Shown piece after piece: positions 18,305 to 26,141 of a stretch of DNA of 64,000 bases (positions are counted from its first letter, which is position 1; each line of letters begins with the position of its first letter). Where the stretch lies: NCBI RefSeq assembly GCF_015163665.1, contig NZ_JADEUG010000018.1, forward strand, positions 1 to 64,000, given 5' to 3'. The position numbers and the translations under genes are program-made. Under the pieces are notes generated by a model. That model ran no database searches. It saw nothing but the letters and a program-made list of their open reading frames with translations, and was not told the DNA's origin. This DNA comes from Xenorhabdus sp. BG5. Lineage in GTDB: Bacteria > Pseudomonadota > Gammaproteobacteria > Enterobacterales > Enterobacteriaceae.

Positions 18305-19152
18305 TATTAGACAAGAACTTTTTCACTCAGCTCAGCGGGAATAACCAGCCTGTCCGATATGTGTTGGGAGGCTCTTGTATTTGTTACGCAAAAGGTGTAC
18401 CTACCCGACTTTCACTACAAGATTTGATCGATTCTGTGTTGCCAGCAATTATCGCTTCACAGCACAATGCCCCTGTCTATCTCTATTTTCAATCCCATGA
18501 AGCAATCATGATGGCCGACTTGTTGCATTTTGATCCTCAACAAGCTAACCACACAACAATGAGAGAATGGTTGGAAGCTGGCATTGTTTATACTTTGGCG
18601 CAGCTTAACATCCCTTTACCCCCAATCTATTGGGTGGATACCTCCGAAGATAAAATCCGCCAGCATATTGATCAATGGGTTCCCCACATCAAGACGGTGT
18701 TGCCAACCTCAATGCTATATGGTCTCTACGCCAAAAAACCGGATGCTACTTATCCGCAGGGAACAGATGAAGAACAGATGATGTTGGATGTATATTACCG
18801 CAACATTACTCTTTATACCCCCGAATTCCTCAGCACAGCACTTGAAATTTCCCCAGAGCAAACGCTGTTTGTGGAAAATACCACGCAACAAAAAGCAATC
18901 CAGATTTACTATCATGCGACTGGGCAGAATTGCAATATATTGCTCTACACTCCGCCACCAAATACACAAGGTAAGGAAATGTGTTTGGGCAATAGCAATC
19001 ATAAAATCGAGTTACGTCTCACCGCAAAACAGATTATGCATCGTGCCGCTAAAATTGGTCATGGCGATTATTATCAATCCGTCTTTAATCAGCATTCTAT
19101 TGTCGATATCATGCGAGGCTGGCAATTAAAGGTATTAGGCAATGAAGCATAA
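18301..19152 (+). CDS. unknown protein resembling a degenerate class I aminoacyl-tRNA synthetase
   Basis: A 283-residue protein; start set by the ATGA overlap with the aminotransferase. No clear family, but three places resemble TrpRS/TyrRS catalytic domains in the right order: GVPTRLSLQDLIDSVLPAII (32-51) where the HIGH region would be, with the histidines lost; GTDEEQMMLDVYYRNI (154-169), like the G-E-D-Q..H.EL.R.I helix; and KEMCLGNSNHKIELRLTAKQ (225-244), like KMSKSDPNSKIELTDTPEE. If right, it is a stand-alone catalytic-fold relative without an anticodon-binding domain, perhaps activating an amino acid or supplying aminoacyl-tRNA or acyl-AMP to a neighbour. This is pattern reading, not a search result. 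Confidence 0.5.
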   Translation: MILDKNFFTQLSGNNQPVRYVLGGSCICYAKGVPTRLSLQDLIDSVLPAIIASQHNAPVYLYFQSHEAIMMADLLHFDPQQANHTTMREWLEAGIVYTLAQLNIPLPPIYWVDTSEDKIRQHIDQWVPHIKTVLPTSMLYGLYAKKPDATYPQGTDEEQMMLDVYYRNITLYTPEFLSTALEISPEQTLFVENTTQQKAIQIYYHATGQNCNILLYTPPPNTQGKEMCLGNSNHKIELRLTAKQIMHRAAKIGHGDYYQSVFNQHSIVDIMRGWQLKVLGNEA

Positions 19153-20521
19153 AACTGTTGTTGTCATTAGAGGAACACCGGCAAGTGGTAAATCTACAAC
19201 GTGCAACCGCTTGAAAGATGTCATGCTGGCACAGGGGCTAACCGTCTCCTATTTACCATGGGATACTTTTCATCATTTTGTTGAACCAAGAACATCCCTT
19301 ACGCCAAAAATCATCATGGAAGATACCTTGCGGTTGCTAAAGGTTGCTGATGATTGCCTTGATGCGGGCAGTGACTTGATCATTCTGGATGGTGTATTCA
19401 TTTATCCTGAAGAGATTGACGCTATCCATTCCCTATTTACGCAAAAAGGTGTTCGAACTCTACATTATCGGCTCGTTGCGCAGGAACCAACGCTGATTAC
19501 CCGTAATCAGGAGCGAGCTATAAAAGATCGTTTGCCAGCTTCCCGTATCAGAGAAGTCGCACAGGATAGTTTATGGGATTACAATGTACCTCATGAAACT
19601 TTGCTTGATAGCGCGAAATATTCTCCAGACCGTATTGTGGCACTGATAAGCCAGGTAATTATGCAACAATCTGCACCCATTGCCCTTTTTACCAATCCAA
19701 CCACTTCTCATTTATGGCGTTTAGGAACAGCATTACGTTACCTTGAATTCAGGCGTTTTGAGCATGTTGATCTGGTTTGGCAAGAAGGCCAGCAACAGTG
19801 GCAAAGCAATACTTTCTTCGATTTCACTTTTATGGCCCAAGAAGAAAAAGCATTACTCTCTTTTTTAAAGCGGCAACCTGTTTTATTTAAGTATCTCAAC
19901 GCAAAATCCCGCGCCTATTTCTACCTGCATGATTTAGCGCAACAGCAGGGTTTACAATGTCATGAAGAAAGCAAATGGTCAGCACCTATTGTCAACATAC
20001 CGCCTGAAACAACAGTCGCTGACTTTTTGATCCAGCACTCAACACGATTAAAACGCAGTATTAAGAAAGCACGCAACCACCATACCGTCACACGTTATAG
20101 TACTTCGAGTCAAACTCAGCAATTGTGGCAAGATGCGCTGTATGTGGACGCGAAAGGCTGGAAAACCATTCAACAGAGTGATATGCGCAGCCTGAGCCGT
20201 GAAGACCTCCAATATCTCCCTGGCCTGTTAGCCAAAAGTAACCAATATCATCTGGCAGTCACTTATGACGATAACGGTACTCCCGGCGCTTGGTCATTGA
20301 TGATAAATAACGGTGCGGGTCAATGGTATGCCGCTAAATGGGGTTGTAGCTATCAAGGTAGAGAAAAATTAATGGGAATCAATTGCCTGATTAGTCATCT
20401 GGAAACGCTCTATTGCCCCTATACTGGCCTTCAAATTGATCTATGGGGCAGAGAAAATGAATTCTATGATCAGTTAGCTAATGAATATATTGAGCGTCTT
20501 CATCTCAGGATAACACCATGA
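19142..20521 (+). CDS. P-loop kinase fused to FemAB/GNAT-like acyltransferase
   Basis: A two-domain protein of 459 residues. Residues 1-170 are a P-loop kinase of the AAA_33/zeta-toxin type (VVVIRGTPASGKSTT, Lys17; DLIILDGVFIYPEEID as Walker B; a lid with ERAIKDRLPASRIREVAQDS). Residues 175-459 resemble the Acetyltransf_6/FemAB fold (STRLKRSIKKARNHHTVTRY, then YHLAVTYDDNGTPGAWSLMI and AAKWGCSYQGREKLMGINCL). FemAB relatives can use aminoacyl-tRNA as donor. A kinase could phosphorylate the nucleoside as a resistance mask, and the second domain could acylate it. It overlaps the preceding gene by 11 bases and the next by ATGA. Confidence 0.7.
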   Translation: MKHKTVVVIRGTPASGKSTTCNRLKDVMLAQGLTVSYLPWDTFHHFVEPRTSLTPKIIMEDTLRLLKVADDCLDAGSDLIILDGVFIYPEEIDAIHSLFTQKGVRTLHYRLVAQEPTLITRNQERAIKDRLPASRIREVAQDSLWDYNVPHETLLDSAKYSPDRIVALISQVIMQQSAPIALFTNPTTSHLWRLGTALRYLEFRRFEHVDLVWQEGQQQWQSNTFFDFTFMAQEEKALLSFLKRQPVLFKYLNAKSRAYFYLHDLAQQQGLQCHEESKWSAPIVNIPPETTVADFLIQHSTRLKRSIKKARNHHTVTRYSTSSQTQQLWQDALYVDAKGWKTIQQSDMRSLSREDLQYLPGLLAKSNQYHLAVTYDDNGTPGAWSLMINNGAGQWYAAKWGCSYQGREKLMGINCLISHLETLYCPYTGLQIDLWGRENEFYDQLANEYIERLHLRITP

Positions 20522-21378
20522 TATCTCACCGCAATCTGCTCTCTTTGCAAGGTATACCATCTCAGCAAGATATCATGAATTATGGCTGTTCAGTACGAGA
20601 CTTTTTTCGTGAAGATCTACAAACCGTGGCGACTCAGGGCTATTGCCTGATGCCAGAGTGGATATGTCAAAGCATGGTTGAATCTGTTTACGCAGCCAAT
20701 TGGCAGCCACTCTTCTATCCTGTTTTACCGCCAGAGCAAGCCAGCATGATTTTGCAAGCGGATATCCAGGCTACGATGGCAATGCTAGGTGCTCTTCCAC
20801 AACCATGTGCCATACTTCTCGCCCATCCTTTAGGTTATATCGATCCAGGGTGCATGGAATTTTTACGAGAAATTCAAAACAACCACAATATTCATGTATT
20901 TCTGGATCTTTCTCAGGGTTATGGAAAGAAAGATTGTTTACAGGAACTCCTGCATGTTCATGCCGCTTATTATTCTTTCAACGGCAATAAACTTATCCAT
21001 ACCGGTGGAGCATTGCGTCTTCGCCTAACAAACAGAGAGCATATTCCCTCTACTGTCAGAAATATTTTTACTACCTTTTATACCGCAGCCGAAGAAAAAT
21101 TCGCGGCATTGAGAGAGCATCTACAATCTCACTTTATTGAAGATGATATTCACAATGCCTCACTGTACGCTTCTTACCAATCAAGCCCCTATCGTACTGT
21201 ATTAAATTGGGAAAAATGTTCGCCCTTCCTGCAAACATTACTTAAACATCAAGGACTGGTTCAGCCGTTACTTGCCAAACCTCGACAAGAAAAAGAGCAT
21301 TCCAGCTTAAATTATCATCAATGGTGTGAGAAAGTTATGTTGATGTTTAATTCACCAAGAGTTGAATGGAGTCAGTAA
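20518..21378 (+). CDS. short PLP-dependent DegT-like enzyme
   Basis: A 286-residue relative of fold-type I PLP enzymes. HVFLDLSQGYGKKDCLQELL parallels the Asp-Gln motif and YYSFNGNKLIHTGGALRLRL the lysine motif (Lys158) of the full-length DegT enzyme encoded three genes upstream. It is about 100 residues shorter; the N-terminal substrate arm and part of the C-terminal domain are reduced. It may be a specialised aminotransferase or dehydratase, or a partner subunit. The ATG overlaps the previous stop (ATGA); two bases... of spacer separate its stop from the next ATG. Confidence 0.65.
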   Translation: MISHRNLLSLQGIPSQQDIMNYGCSVRDFFREDLQTVATQGYCLMPEWICQSMVESVYAANWQPLFYPVLPPEQASMILQADIQATMAMLGALPQPCAILLAHPLGYIDPGCMEFLREIQNNHNIHVFLDLSQGYGKKDCLQELLHVHAAYYSFNGNKLIHTGGALRLRLTNREHIPSTVRNIFTTFYTAAEEKFAALREHLQSHFIEDDIHNASLYASYQSSPYRTVLNWEKCSPFLQTLLKHQGLVQPLLAKPRQEKEHSSLNYHQWCEKVMLMFNSPRVEWSQ

Positions 21379-21379
21379 A

Positions 21380-22465
21380 ATGTTAGAACTCAAACAAGTT
21401 ACCCCTCAATCTTCCTTATGGAATTCATTTCTTCATCTTTATGGAGAATATTTTCAACGCCATTGGCCAGAAGTCTTTGGAGATCAGCCAGATGAGGCTA
21501 TTGCAAAGGAAAATCATACTATCCTTGAACAACGCATCCAACAAGGTGACAGGGGGCTGTTTTTGTTGCTAAATGCCGGACAATTAGCGGGATTAGCCAA
21601 TGTGTATCTTGAACGGGAAGAAAAAGTGACCCTGAATATTGCGGAATTTTATATCAGGGATGAATACCAGCGCCAGAAGCTGGGTTATGGATTATGGCAT
21701 GCCATGTTGCAATGGGGACGTCGCCACGGTGCCACACATGTTCATTTGGAAACAGATGCAGGAAAAAATGCCAACTTTTTTTGGCAATCTCATGGGCTTT
21801 CAAGCCATCAAGTCGATGAACGCATACACTACAATGGCCCTATACCCCCCTTAAAGATACTGTGGATCAGACATGGGAAAATTATCCCGCTTGACCATTT
21901 GGATTACTGCCCTGAAGATAATGTGATCGCCCTTGATGCCGCTTCAATCAAACAGGCTGAAGAAATTGGTAGACGAATATTAGGGAAACTTCCGTGGCAA
22001 AATATTTATACTTCACCCCAACGCCGAGCACTTGAAACTGCCAAAGCCCTCAGCTCAGCATATAAGTCTTGTTCAATACAAGAAACTAATGCCCTTTGTG
22101 AATTCTTTCCAGAAGAGCTTATTGGCATGAAACTGGCCGATATTCCACATCGCTATGGTGAAGATTATGCTTATCGGTTACTGCATACTCCCCTTGATTC
22201 CCCTTTCAAAGATTCAGAACAGGTAACGGACGCGGCTGATAGAATCCATCGTTTTATTATGCAAATTGGCGATGAGCTCTCAATATCCTCTGTGCGGATT
22301 ATTATCTCCCATCAAAATTTGCACAATATTTTCTTAGCTCATTTAATGACAAATAATCTCAATCTTTCTGGACGATTACATATTAATAACCTCCATGGCA
22401 GTACTTTTTTATATTGTCCTTATACTAAACAATTTGATATAGAAAATGTAAACATTCCTTTATGA
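21380..22465 (+). CDS. GNAT acetyltransferase fused to histidine phosphatase
   Basis: Residues 1-150 are a GNAT domain (EFYIRDEYQRQKLGYGLWHA is the acetyl-CoA loop; HVHLETDAGKNANFFWQSHG the C-terminal strand-helix). Residues 155-361 are a phosphoglycerate-mutase-like histidine phosphatase: ILWIRHGK with the phospho-acceptor His165, YTSPQRRALETAKAL, and the second histidine in IISHQNLHN (His311). I start at the ATG at 21380, with GGAG eight bases before; a TTG at 21362 also opens the frame. A fusion of these two is unusual; it could acetylate an amine for self-protection and remove a phosphate from an intermediate. Both substrates are inferred. Confidence 0.8.
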   Translation: MLELKQVTPQSSLWNSFLHLYGEYFQRHWPEVFGDQPDEAIAKENHTILEQRIQQGDRGLFLLLNAGQLAGLANVYLEREEKVTLNIAEFYIRDEYQRQKLGYGLWHAMLQWGRRHGATHVHLETDAGKNANFFWQSHGLSSHQVDERIHYNGPIPPLKILWIRHGKIIPLDHLDYCPEDNVIALDAASIKQAEEIGRRILGKLPWQNIYTSPQRRALETAKALSSAYKSCSIQETNALCEFFPEELIGMKLADIPHRYGEDYAYRLLHTPLDSPFKDSEQVTDAADRIHRFIMQIGDELSISSVRIIISHQNLHNIFLAHLMTNNLNLSGRLHINNLHGSTFLYCPYTKQFDIENVNIPL

Positions 22466-22474
22466 GAGAACAAT

Positions 22475-23647
22475 ATGTTAAAAAATATTCCCTATATTAT
22501 TTTTGACGCAGATCCATTCTGTTTTGGCCCAATATCCACCACGTTAAATGTGGTGGAAAAATTAAAGCACCGGAATAAATTAACATCGGACACTAAATTT
22601 ATTTTATTAGGCACATTGACTTCTTCTCAATTAGGTCAAAAATCCGGCTTGTTTGATGAAATTTATGAATGTGATACCACTTCAGCCACAGAACTTTCAC
22701 GCTATTCTGAGCTTATTTCTGGTGCAAGTTTGTATATCATTAACACTAACCTTAACTCGATTGATTTCGTTTCAAAGTTTAATACATCAATTATCTATAT
22801 CGACACGCTATTTTGGATGTGGGATAATCTTCATGTTGATTTGCACAAAACTGAAAAGACATTTATTCAAGACTTTCATGGAATAGAACGCAATATTGAA
22901 CGATTCCATGATAAACTTGGTAATTATCAAGTTATTCCACCAATTCTTCACAATTCTCTGCAACAATGCATGATGGATGACTATCCTCCAGAAGGTATAT
23001 TAATTACTCTTGGTGGCATTGATACAGTCTACGCCGATACAACAGATTTTTATTATCATTTTCTCAAAGAGTTGTTGTCTATTCCCCAACTGCAAAATGA
23101 AAGCAACATTACTATTGCAGGTGGAGGCAAAACTATCGTAAATCTGGCAGAAATATTTGCCAAAACACATCCTCATATTCATATTGGCTGTTTTTCAAGG
23201 CATGATTTTCTGCAAAAATTACATCGTGCCCGTAAGGTATTAGCCAATCCAGGTCTGACAACATTTTATGAATGTATCACTCTTCATAAAGATGTTTTTT
23301 TCTTACCACCACAAAACTATAGTCAACAATTACAATTAGACGTATATTTACAAAATTATTATAGTCATGAATATGGTTTCTTATGGCAACCGGAATATGG
23401 TTATCCTGATATCCCCCCATATCTGCCAGAGAAAGATGGTTTAGCATTAATTAAAAAATGCAATGACTTATTTATTAATAACCCTAAAGAAAGAAAACGA
23501 GCTATGAATAAGATAAGTCAATTTCTTGAAAAAGAAAAAAACAATGCTAATTATTGTCATGATATTTTTCAAAATAATTCAGGTGATATCATTGCTGATT
23601 ACATTGAAAATAGCATCTCCAATCAAAAATTGCAATACATAACATAA
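22475..23647 (+). CDS. GT-B-like glycosyltransferase, candidate cytosylglucuronate synthase
   Basis: A 390-residue protein with the two-lobed pattern of GT-B enzymes: an N-terminal lobe (IPYIIFDADPFCFGPISTTL, later IIYIDTLFWMWDN), and a C-terminal lobe with ILITLGGIDTVYADT, ITIAGGGKT and ARKVLANPGLTTFYECITLH, the nucleotide-sugar-binding region seen in PseG/MGT-type enzymes. The YIDTLFWMW stretch and general layout recall cytosylglucuronate synthases (BlsD/GouF type), which join cytosine and UDP-glucuronate. Next to a MilB/BlsM-like gene this is the best guess, but the pairwise resemblance is weak. AT-rich 3' end; 124 bases separate it from the next gene. Confidence 0.65.
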   Translation: MLKNIPYIIFDADPFCFGPISTTLNVVEKLKHRNKLTSDTKFILLGTLTSSQLGQKSGLFDEIYECDTTSATELSRYSELISGASLYIINTNLNSIDFVSKFNTSIIYIDTLFWMWDNLHVDLHKTEKTFIQDFHGIERNIERFHDKLGNYQVIPPILHNSLQQCMMDDYPPEGILITLGGIDTVYADTTDFYYHFLKELLSIPQLQNESNITIAGGGKTIVNLAEIFAKTHPHIHIGCFSRHDFLQKLHRARKVLANPGLTTFYECITLHKDVFFLPPQNYSQQLQLDVYLQNYYSHEYGFLWQPEYGYPDIPPYLPEKDGLALIKKCNDLFINNPKERKRAMNKISQFLEKEKNNANYCHDIFQNNSGDIIADYIENSISNQKLQYIT

Positions 23648-23771
23648 CCATAAGTTAGATATAACACAACAATGAAAATATAATTTATTCCAATAATAAT
23701 TTTCTGTATAAAAATAAATTATTATCATTTATTCACAAATATTAAAGCTTATTCCCATAAGAGGCGACCCT

Positions 23772-24299
23772 ATGTCCATAATATTTTCTGATGTTAAAGT
23801 ATTTGTTGGTGGCCCTATCCAACACGCATTGAAATTAAGGGTATTAGACAATAACTTACAAGTTCACATTAAATCTGCTATTCACCATCTGGAATCACTT
23901 GGCGCAGAAGTTTTTTCGGCCCATCGTACAGAGCAATTTGGCGAAACAACACACTTATTTACTCCAGAGGAAGTTTCCCAGCGGGATCGCCAATGGATGG
24001 AACAATGTGACATTTTTGTTGCCATTTTGCCTGTCTGCCCACAACAGAAACAGCTAATAAGAACAGATGGTACCCATATTGAGTTGGGTTGGGCTTCCGC
24101 CTTAAGACGTCCAATCATATTAGTCACCGAAAAACCCTTTGATCAATCTGCCAGCCATTTACTAAAAGGCCTGTCTGCTATTGCTCAAGTTCATCATATT
24201 CACCTGAATGATTTTGTATATGATCCGGCTATATTAAGTCATACGATTCAATCTATTCTAGAAAAGAAAGTTATCCCAAAATCTTCCGCCGTCGCATGA
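23772..24299 (+). CDS. MilB/BlsM-like CMP N-glycosidase (nucleoside 2-deoxyribosyltransferase fold)
   Basis: A 175-residue protein of the nucleoside 2-deoxyribosyltransferase superfamily. GGP at 13-15 (phosphate/ribose loop), EVFSAHRTEQFG (48-57), TPEEVSQRD (64-72), CDIFVAILP and GTHIELGWAS (100-109; Glu104 as catalytic nucleophile) line up with MilB/BlsM, which hydrolyse (hydroxymethyl-)CMP to free the pyrimidine for nucleoside antibiotics. That is the most specific pointer to the product class. Other relatives (DNPH1/Rcl-type hydrolases) have the same fold, so the base is not proved. GAGGCGACCCT precedes the ATG. Last gene, converging on sxy. Confidence 0.75.
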   Translation: MSIIFSDVKVFVGGPIQHALKLRVLDNNLQVHIKSAIHHLESLGAEVFSAHRTEQFGETTHLFTPEEVSQRDRQWMEQCDIFVAILPVCPQQKQLIRTDGTHIELGWASALRRPIILVTEKPFDQSASHLLKGLSAIAQVHHIHLNDFVYDPAILSHTIQSILEKKVIPKSSAVA

Positions 24300-24312
24300 A
24301 GCCCGGAAATAG

Positions 24313-24330
24313 TAGGGGCTCACGCCCCTA
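24313..24330. terminator. hairpin between accessory operon and sxy
   Basis: TAGGGGC-TCAC-GCCCCTA lies between two convergent stops. No strong T-run follows on either strand, so it is a plausible but weak bidirectional terminator. Confidence 0.4.
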
Positions 24331-24348
24331 TTCACTAAATTTCATTTA

Positions 24349-24972
24349 TTAAGGATGATTATCTGAATTATAGTGAACCAGTTCGCTGTGCCAGCTAATT
24401 AATTCATCACGTAATTTTTCTGGTAATACCGCAACATGACAGCCTTCTATTGCACCTGCTAATGTCAGCAACAAACTGACATTTGTTTTTTTCCTATGCT
24501 GCTGGAGTTTGAGGTAAGTTGCTTTTGCCCCCAATATTCTTAATTCTTCTACTTTAGAAATACCCACTTTCCATAATTGCCTTTCTAAAGCGATCCCTAA
24601 ATTAGGGAGATCTTTAAGCCTAATCGGTATTTTTTGTCTATTAATCATTTCTTTTATTGTGTATTGGTAGGCTAAATTTACATACTCAAATAATTGTTTT
24701 TGATCCTGCCAAAGTGATTCATTAACACGGTAATACCGTAAAGTCACCGGTATTCCTCTTTTTGAATAAATAAATTTTTCCATTCCCCTAGCTTTAAATA
24801 GCACCTCAGCGTGACTATTTCCTCGTAAATAAAGCTCCCCATCAGAACTGATGGCAAATAAAACATCATCAATTAACAATCCAATGCCGCCAAATTGAGA
24901 TTTTTTCTTAAGCTTTCCCAGTGAAGATACACCATGTTGCAATTGAACAAAACGAGCTCCAGATAAAAACAT
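24349..24972 (-). CDS. sxy: TfoX/Sxy family competence regulator
   Basis: A 207-residue protein with the TfoX N-terminal domain (KKSQFGGIGLLIDDVLFAIS and ELYLRGN) and C-terminal helix-hairpin-helix domain (RLKDLPNLGIALERQLWKVG, VEELRILGAKATYLKL). Sxy directs CRP to CRP-S promoters of DNA uptake genes. Length is that of E. coli Sxy and the gene stands divergently from sulA, as there. In E. coli it directly faces yccS; here the operon 13517-24299 separates them. Confidence 0.93.
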   Translation of the reverse strand: MFLSGARFVQLQHGVSSLGKLKKKSQFGGIGLLIDDVLFAISSDGELYLRGNSHAEVLFKARGMEKFIYSKRGIPVTLRYYRVNESLWQDQKQLFEYVNLAYQYTIKEMINRQKIPIRLKDLPNLGIALERQLWKVGISKVEELRILGAKATYLKLQQHRKKTNVSLLLTLAGAIEGCHVAVLPEKLRDELISWHSELVHYNSDNHP

Positions 24973-25174
24973 TTTTTATCACTCCATGAATCACATTCCA
25001 AAGTAATGTTTAATCATGCCTTCTGTTAATAAAATAGATAACCAGAACAATTAATTAAAACCATACGCAATCTATTTCCAACTGCCAATCGTTAAGGCAT
25101 AAAAATCCTAATTTCTGTAAATTTTTGCGAAGCGCTTTGAAAAAAAGAGACTTGCTTTTAATCAAATATCGTTA

Positions 25175-25194
25175 TACTGTATAAATATACAGCT
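25175..25194 (+). promoter_or_regulatory. LexA box upstream of sulA
   Basis: TACTGTATAAATATACAGCT matches the LexA consensus CTG-N10-CAG with the usual AT-rich centre and flanking T/A. It lies 19 bases before the sulA ATG, so LexA would block the promoter. Confidence 0.92.
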
Positions 25195-25212
25195 TATTGT
25201 GCGAGGAACATT

Positions 25213-25785
25213 ATGAGCATTCGATCAGCGTGGGCATATCTCACTGAGAAAAAAACAGCCGCTGCTAACACAACAGTGAACGAACATAAAACAGACAAAA
25301 AAATGGTTGGGATGACCATGAAAAGAGTGTCTTTTGTGGAACCATTTCAATGCACTTCACACACGATAAAAGGCATGATCAGTGAGCTGGTTTACAACGA
25401 ACATCAGCCTGTCATTAATCACATTCTTCTTCCTTTATTGCGCCAGTCTGGAAAAGAAAATCGATGGTTACTTTGGGTAAATCCTAATAAGAGGTTAAAT
25501 CGCCAATGGTTAATGGATGCTGAGCTTCCTTTAAATAAAATTGTCCAACTCAACCAAATCCATCCTATTGCTTCAATTAGTGCCATGGAAAAAGCGTTGG
25601 CAAGCGGCAATTATAGCGTTGTATTAGGTTGGTTACCGGAATTATCAGAATATCAATTAAATACGTTACAAATAGCCGCGCAAAAGGGTATTACTCTCGG
25701 TTTTATTATGCGACCACAAAATTTATCACATCCATTTATTGCACAAGCGAATAAGCTAAAAATTCACTCTAATTATTATCATTGA
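25213..25785 (+). CDS. sulA: SOS cell division inhibitor SulA
   Basis: A 190-residue SulA that would bind FtsZ and stop septation during DNA damage. The core LPLLRQSGKENRWLLWVNPN, then NRQWLMDAELPLNKIVQLNQ and LGWLPELSEYQL follow the family; the N-terminal 40 residues are diverged and slightly longer than in E. coli (169 residues). The C-terminus ends SNYYH, close to the YH that Lon recognises. A LexA box precedes it, GAGGAAC is the ribosome site, and ompA follows as in E. coli. Confidence 0.92.
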   Translation: MSIRSAWAYLTEKKTAAANTTVNEHKTDKKMVGMTMKRVSFVEPFQCTSHTIKGMISELVYNEHQPVINHILLPLLRQSGKENRWLLWVNPNKRLNRQWLMDAELPLNKIVQLNQIHPIASISAMEKALASGNYSVVLGWLPELSEYQLNTLQIAAQKGITLGFIMRPQNLSHPFIAQANKLKIHSNYYH

Positions 25786-26141
25786 CTTAAATTAGGATTA
25801 ATCTCAATATTTTTTATGAAAAATAAGCTACTCATTGATAATTATTATTGTTTGCAATGAAAATCAATATATTAATACTGTAAGCATTGTAAATATTCGT
25901 CAAAAATACTTATGTTTTGTCAGTCGTCAATTAAATTTTTTGTGTCATGAGTCACAGTGTACTTGTAACTTTTTAACTTCGTTGTAGACTTTACACAGTT
26001 TAGGGAGTTGTGCTTACCGCTCTTATATTTCAGAACACATCTTCTGATTAAAGCATAGTTACCTAACAGAACATTTTAACCAGTGGCTAACAATAAGGCT
26101 TTTAAAGCCAATTGCCTATTTGGATGATAACGAGGCGTAAA
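25786..26141 (+). promoter_or_regulatory. ompA promoter and long 5' leader
   Basis: This 356-base gap has no gene. CGTTGTAGACTTTACA at about 25979 and GGATGATAACGAGGCG just before the start codon match the E. coli ompA upstream region closely. The latter is where the MicA small RNA pairs in E. coli, so post-transcriptional control by a MicA-like RNA is likely. The leader is AT-rich and probably structured, as known for the long-lived ompA mRNA. Confidence 0.65.
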
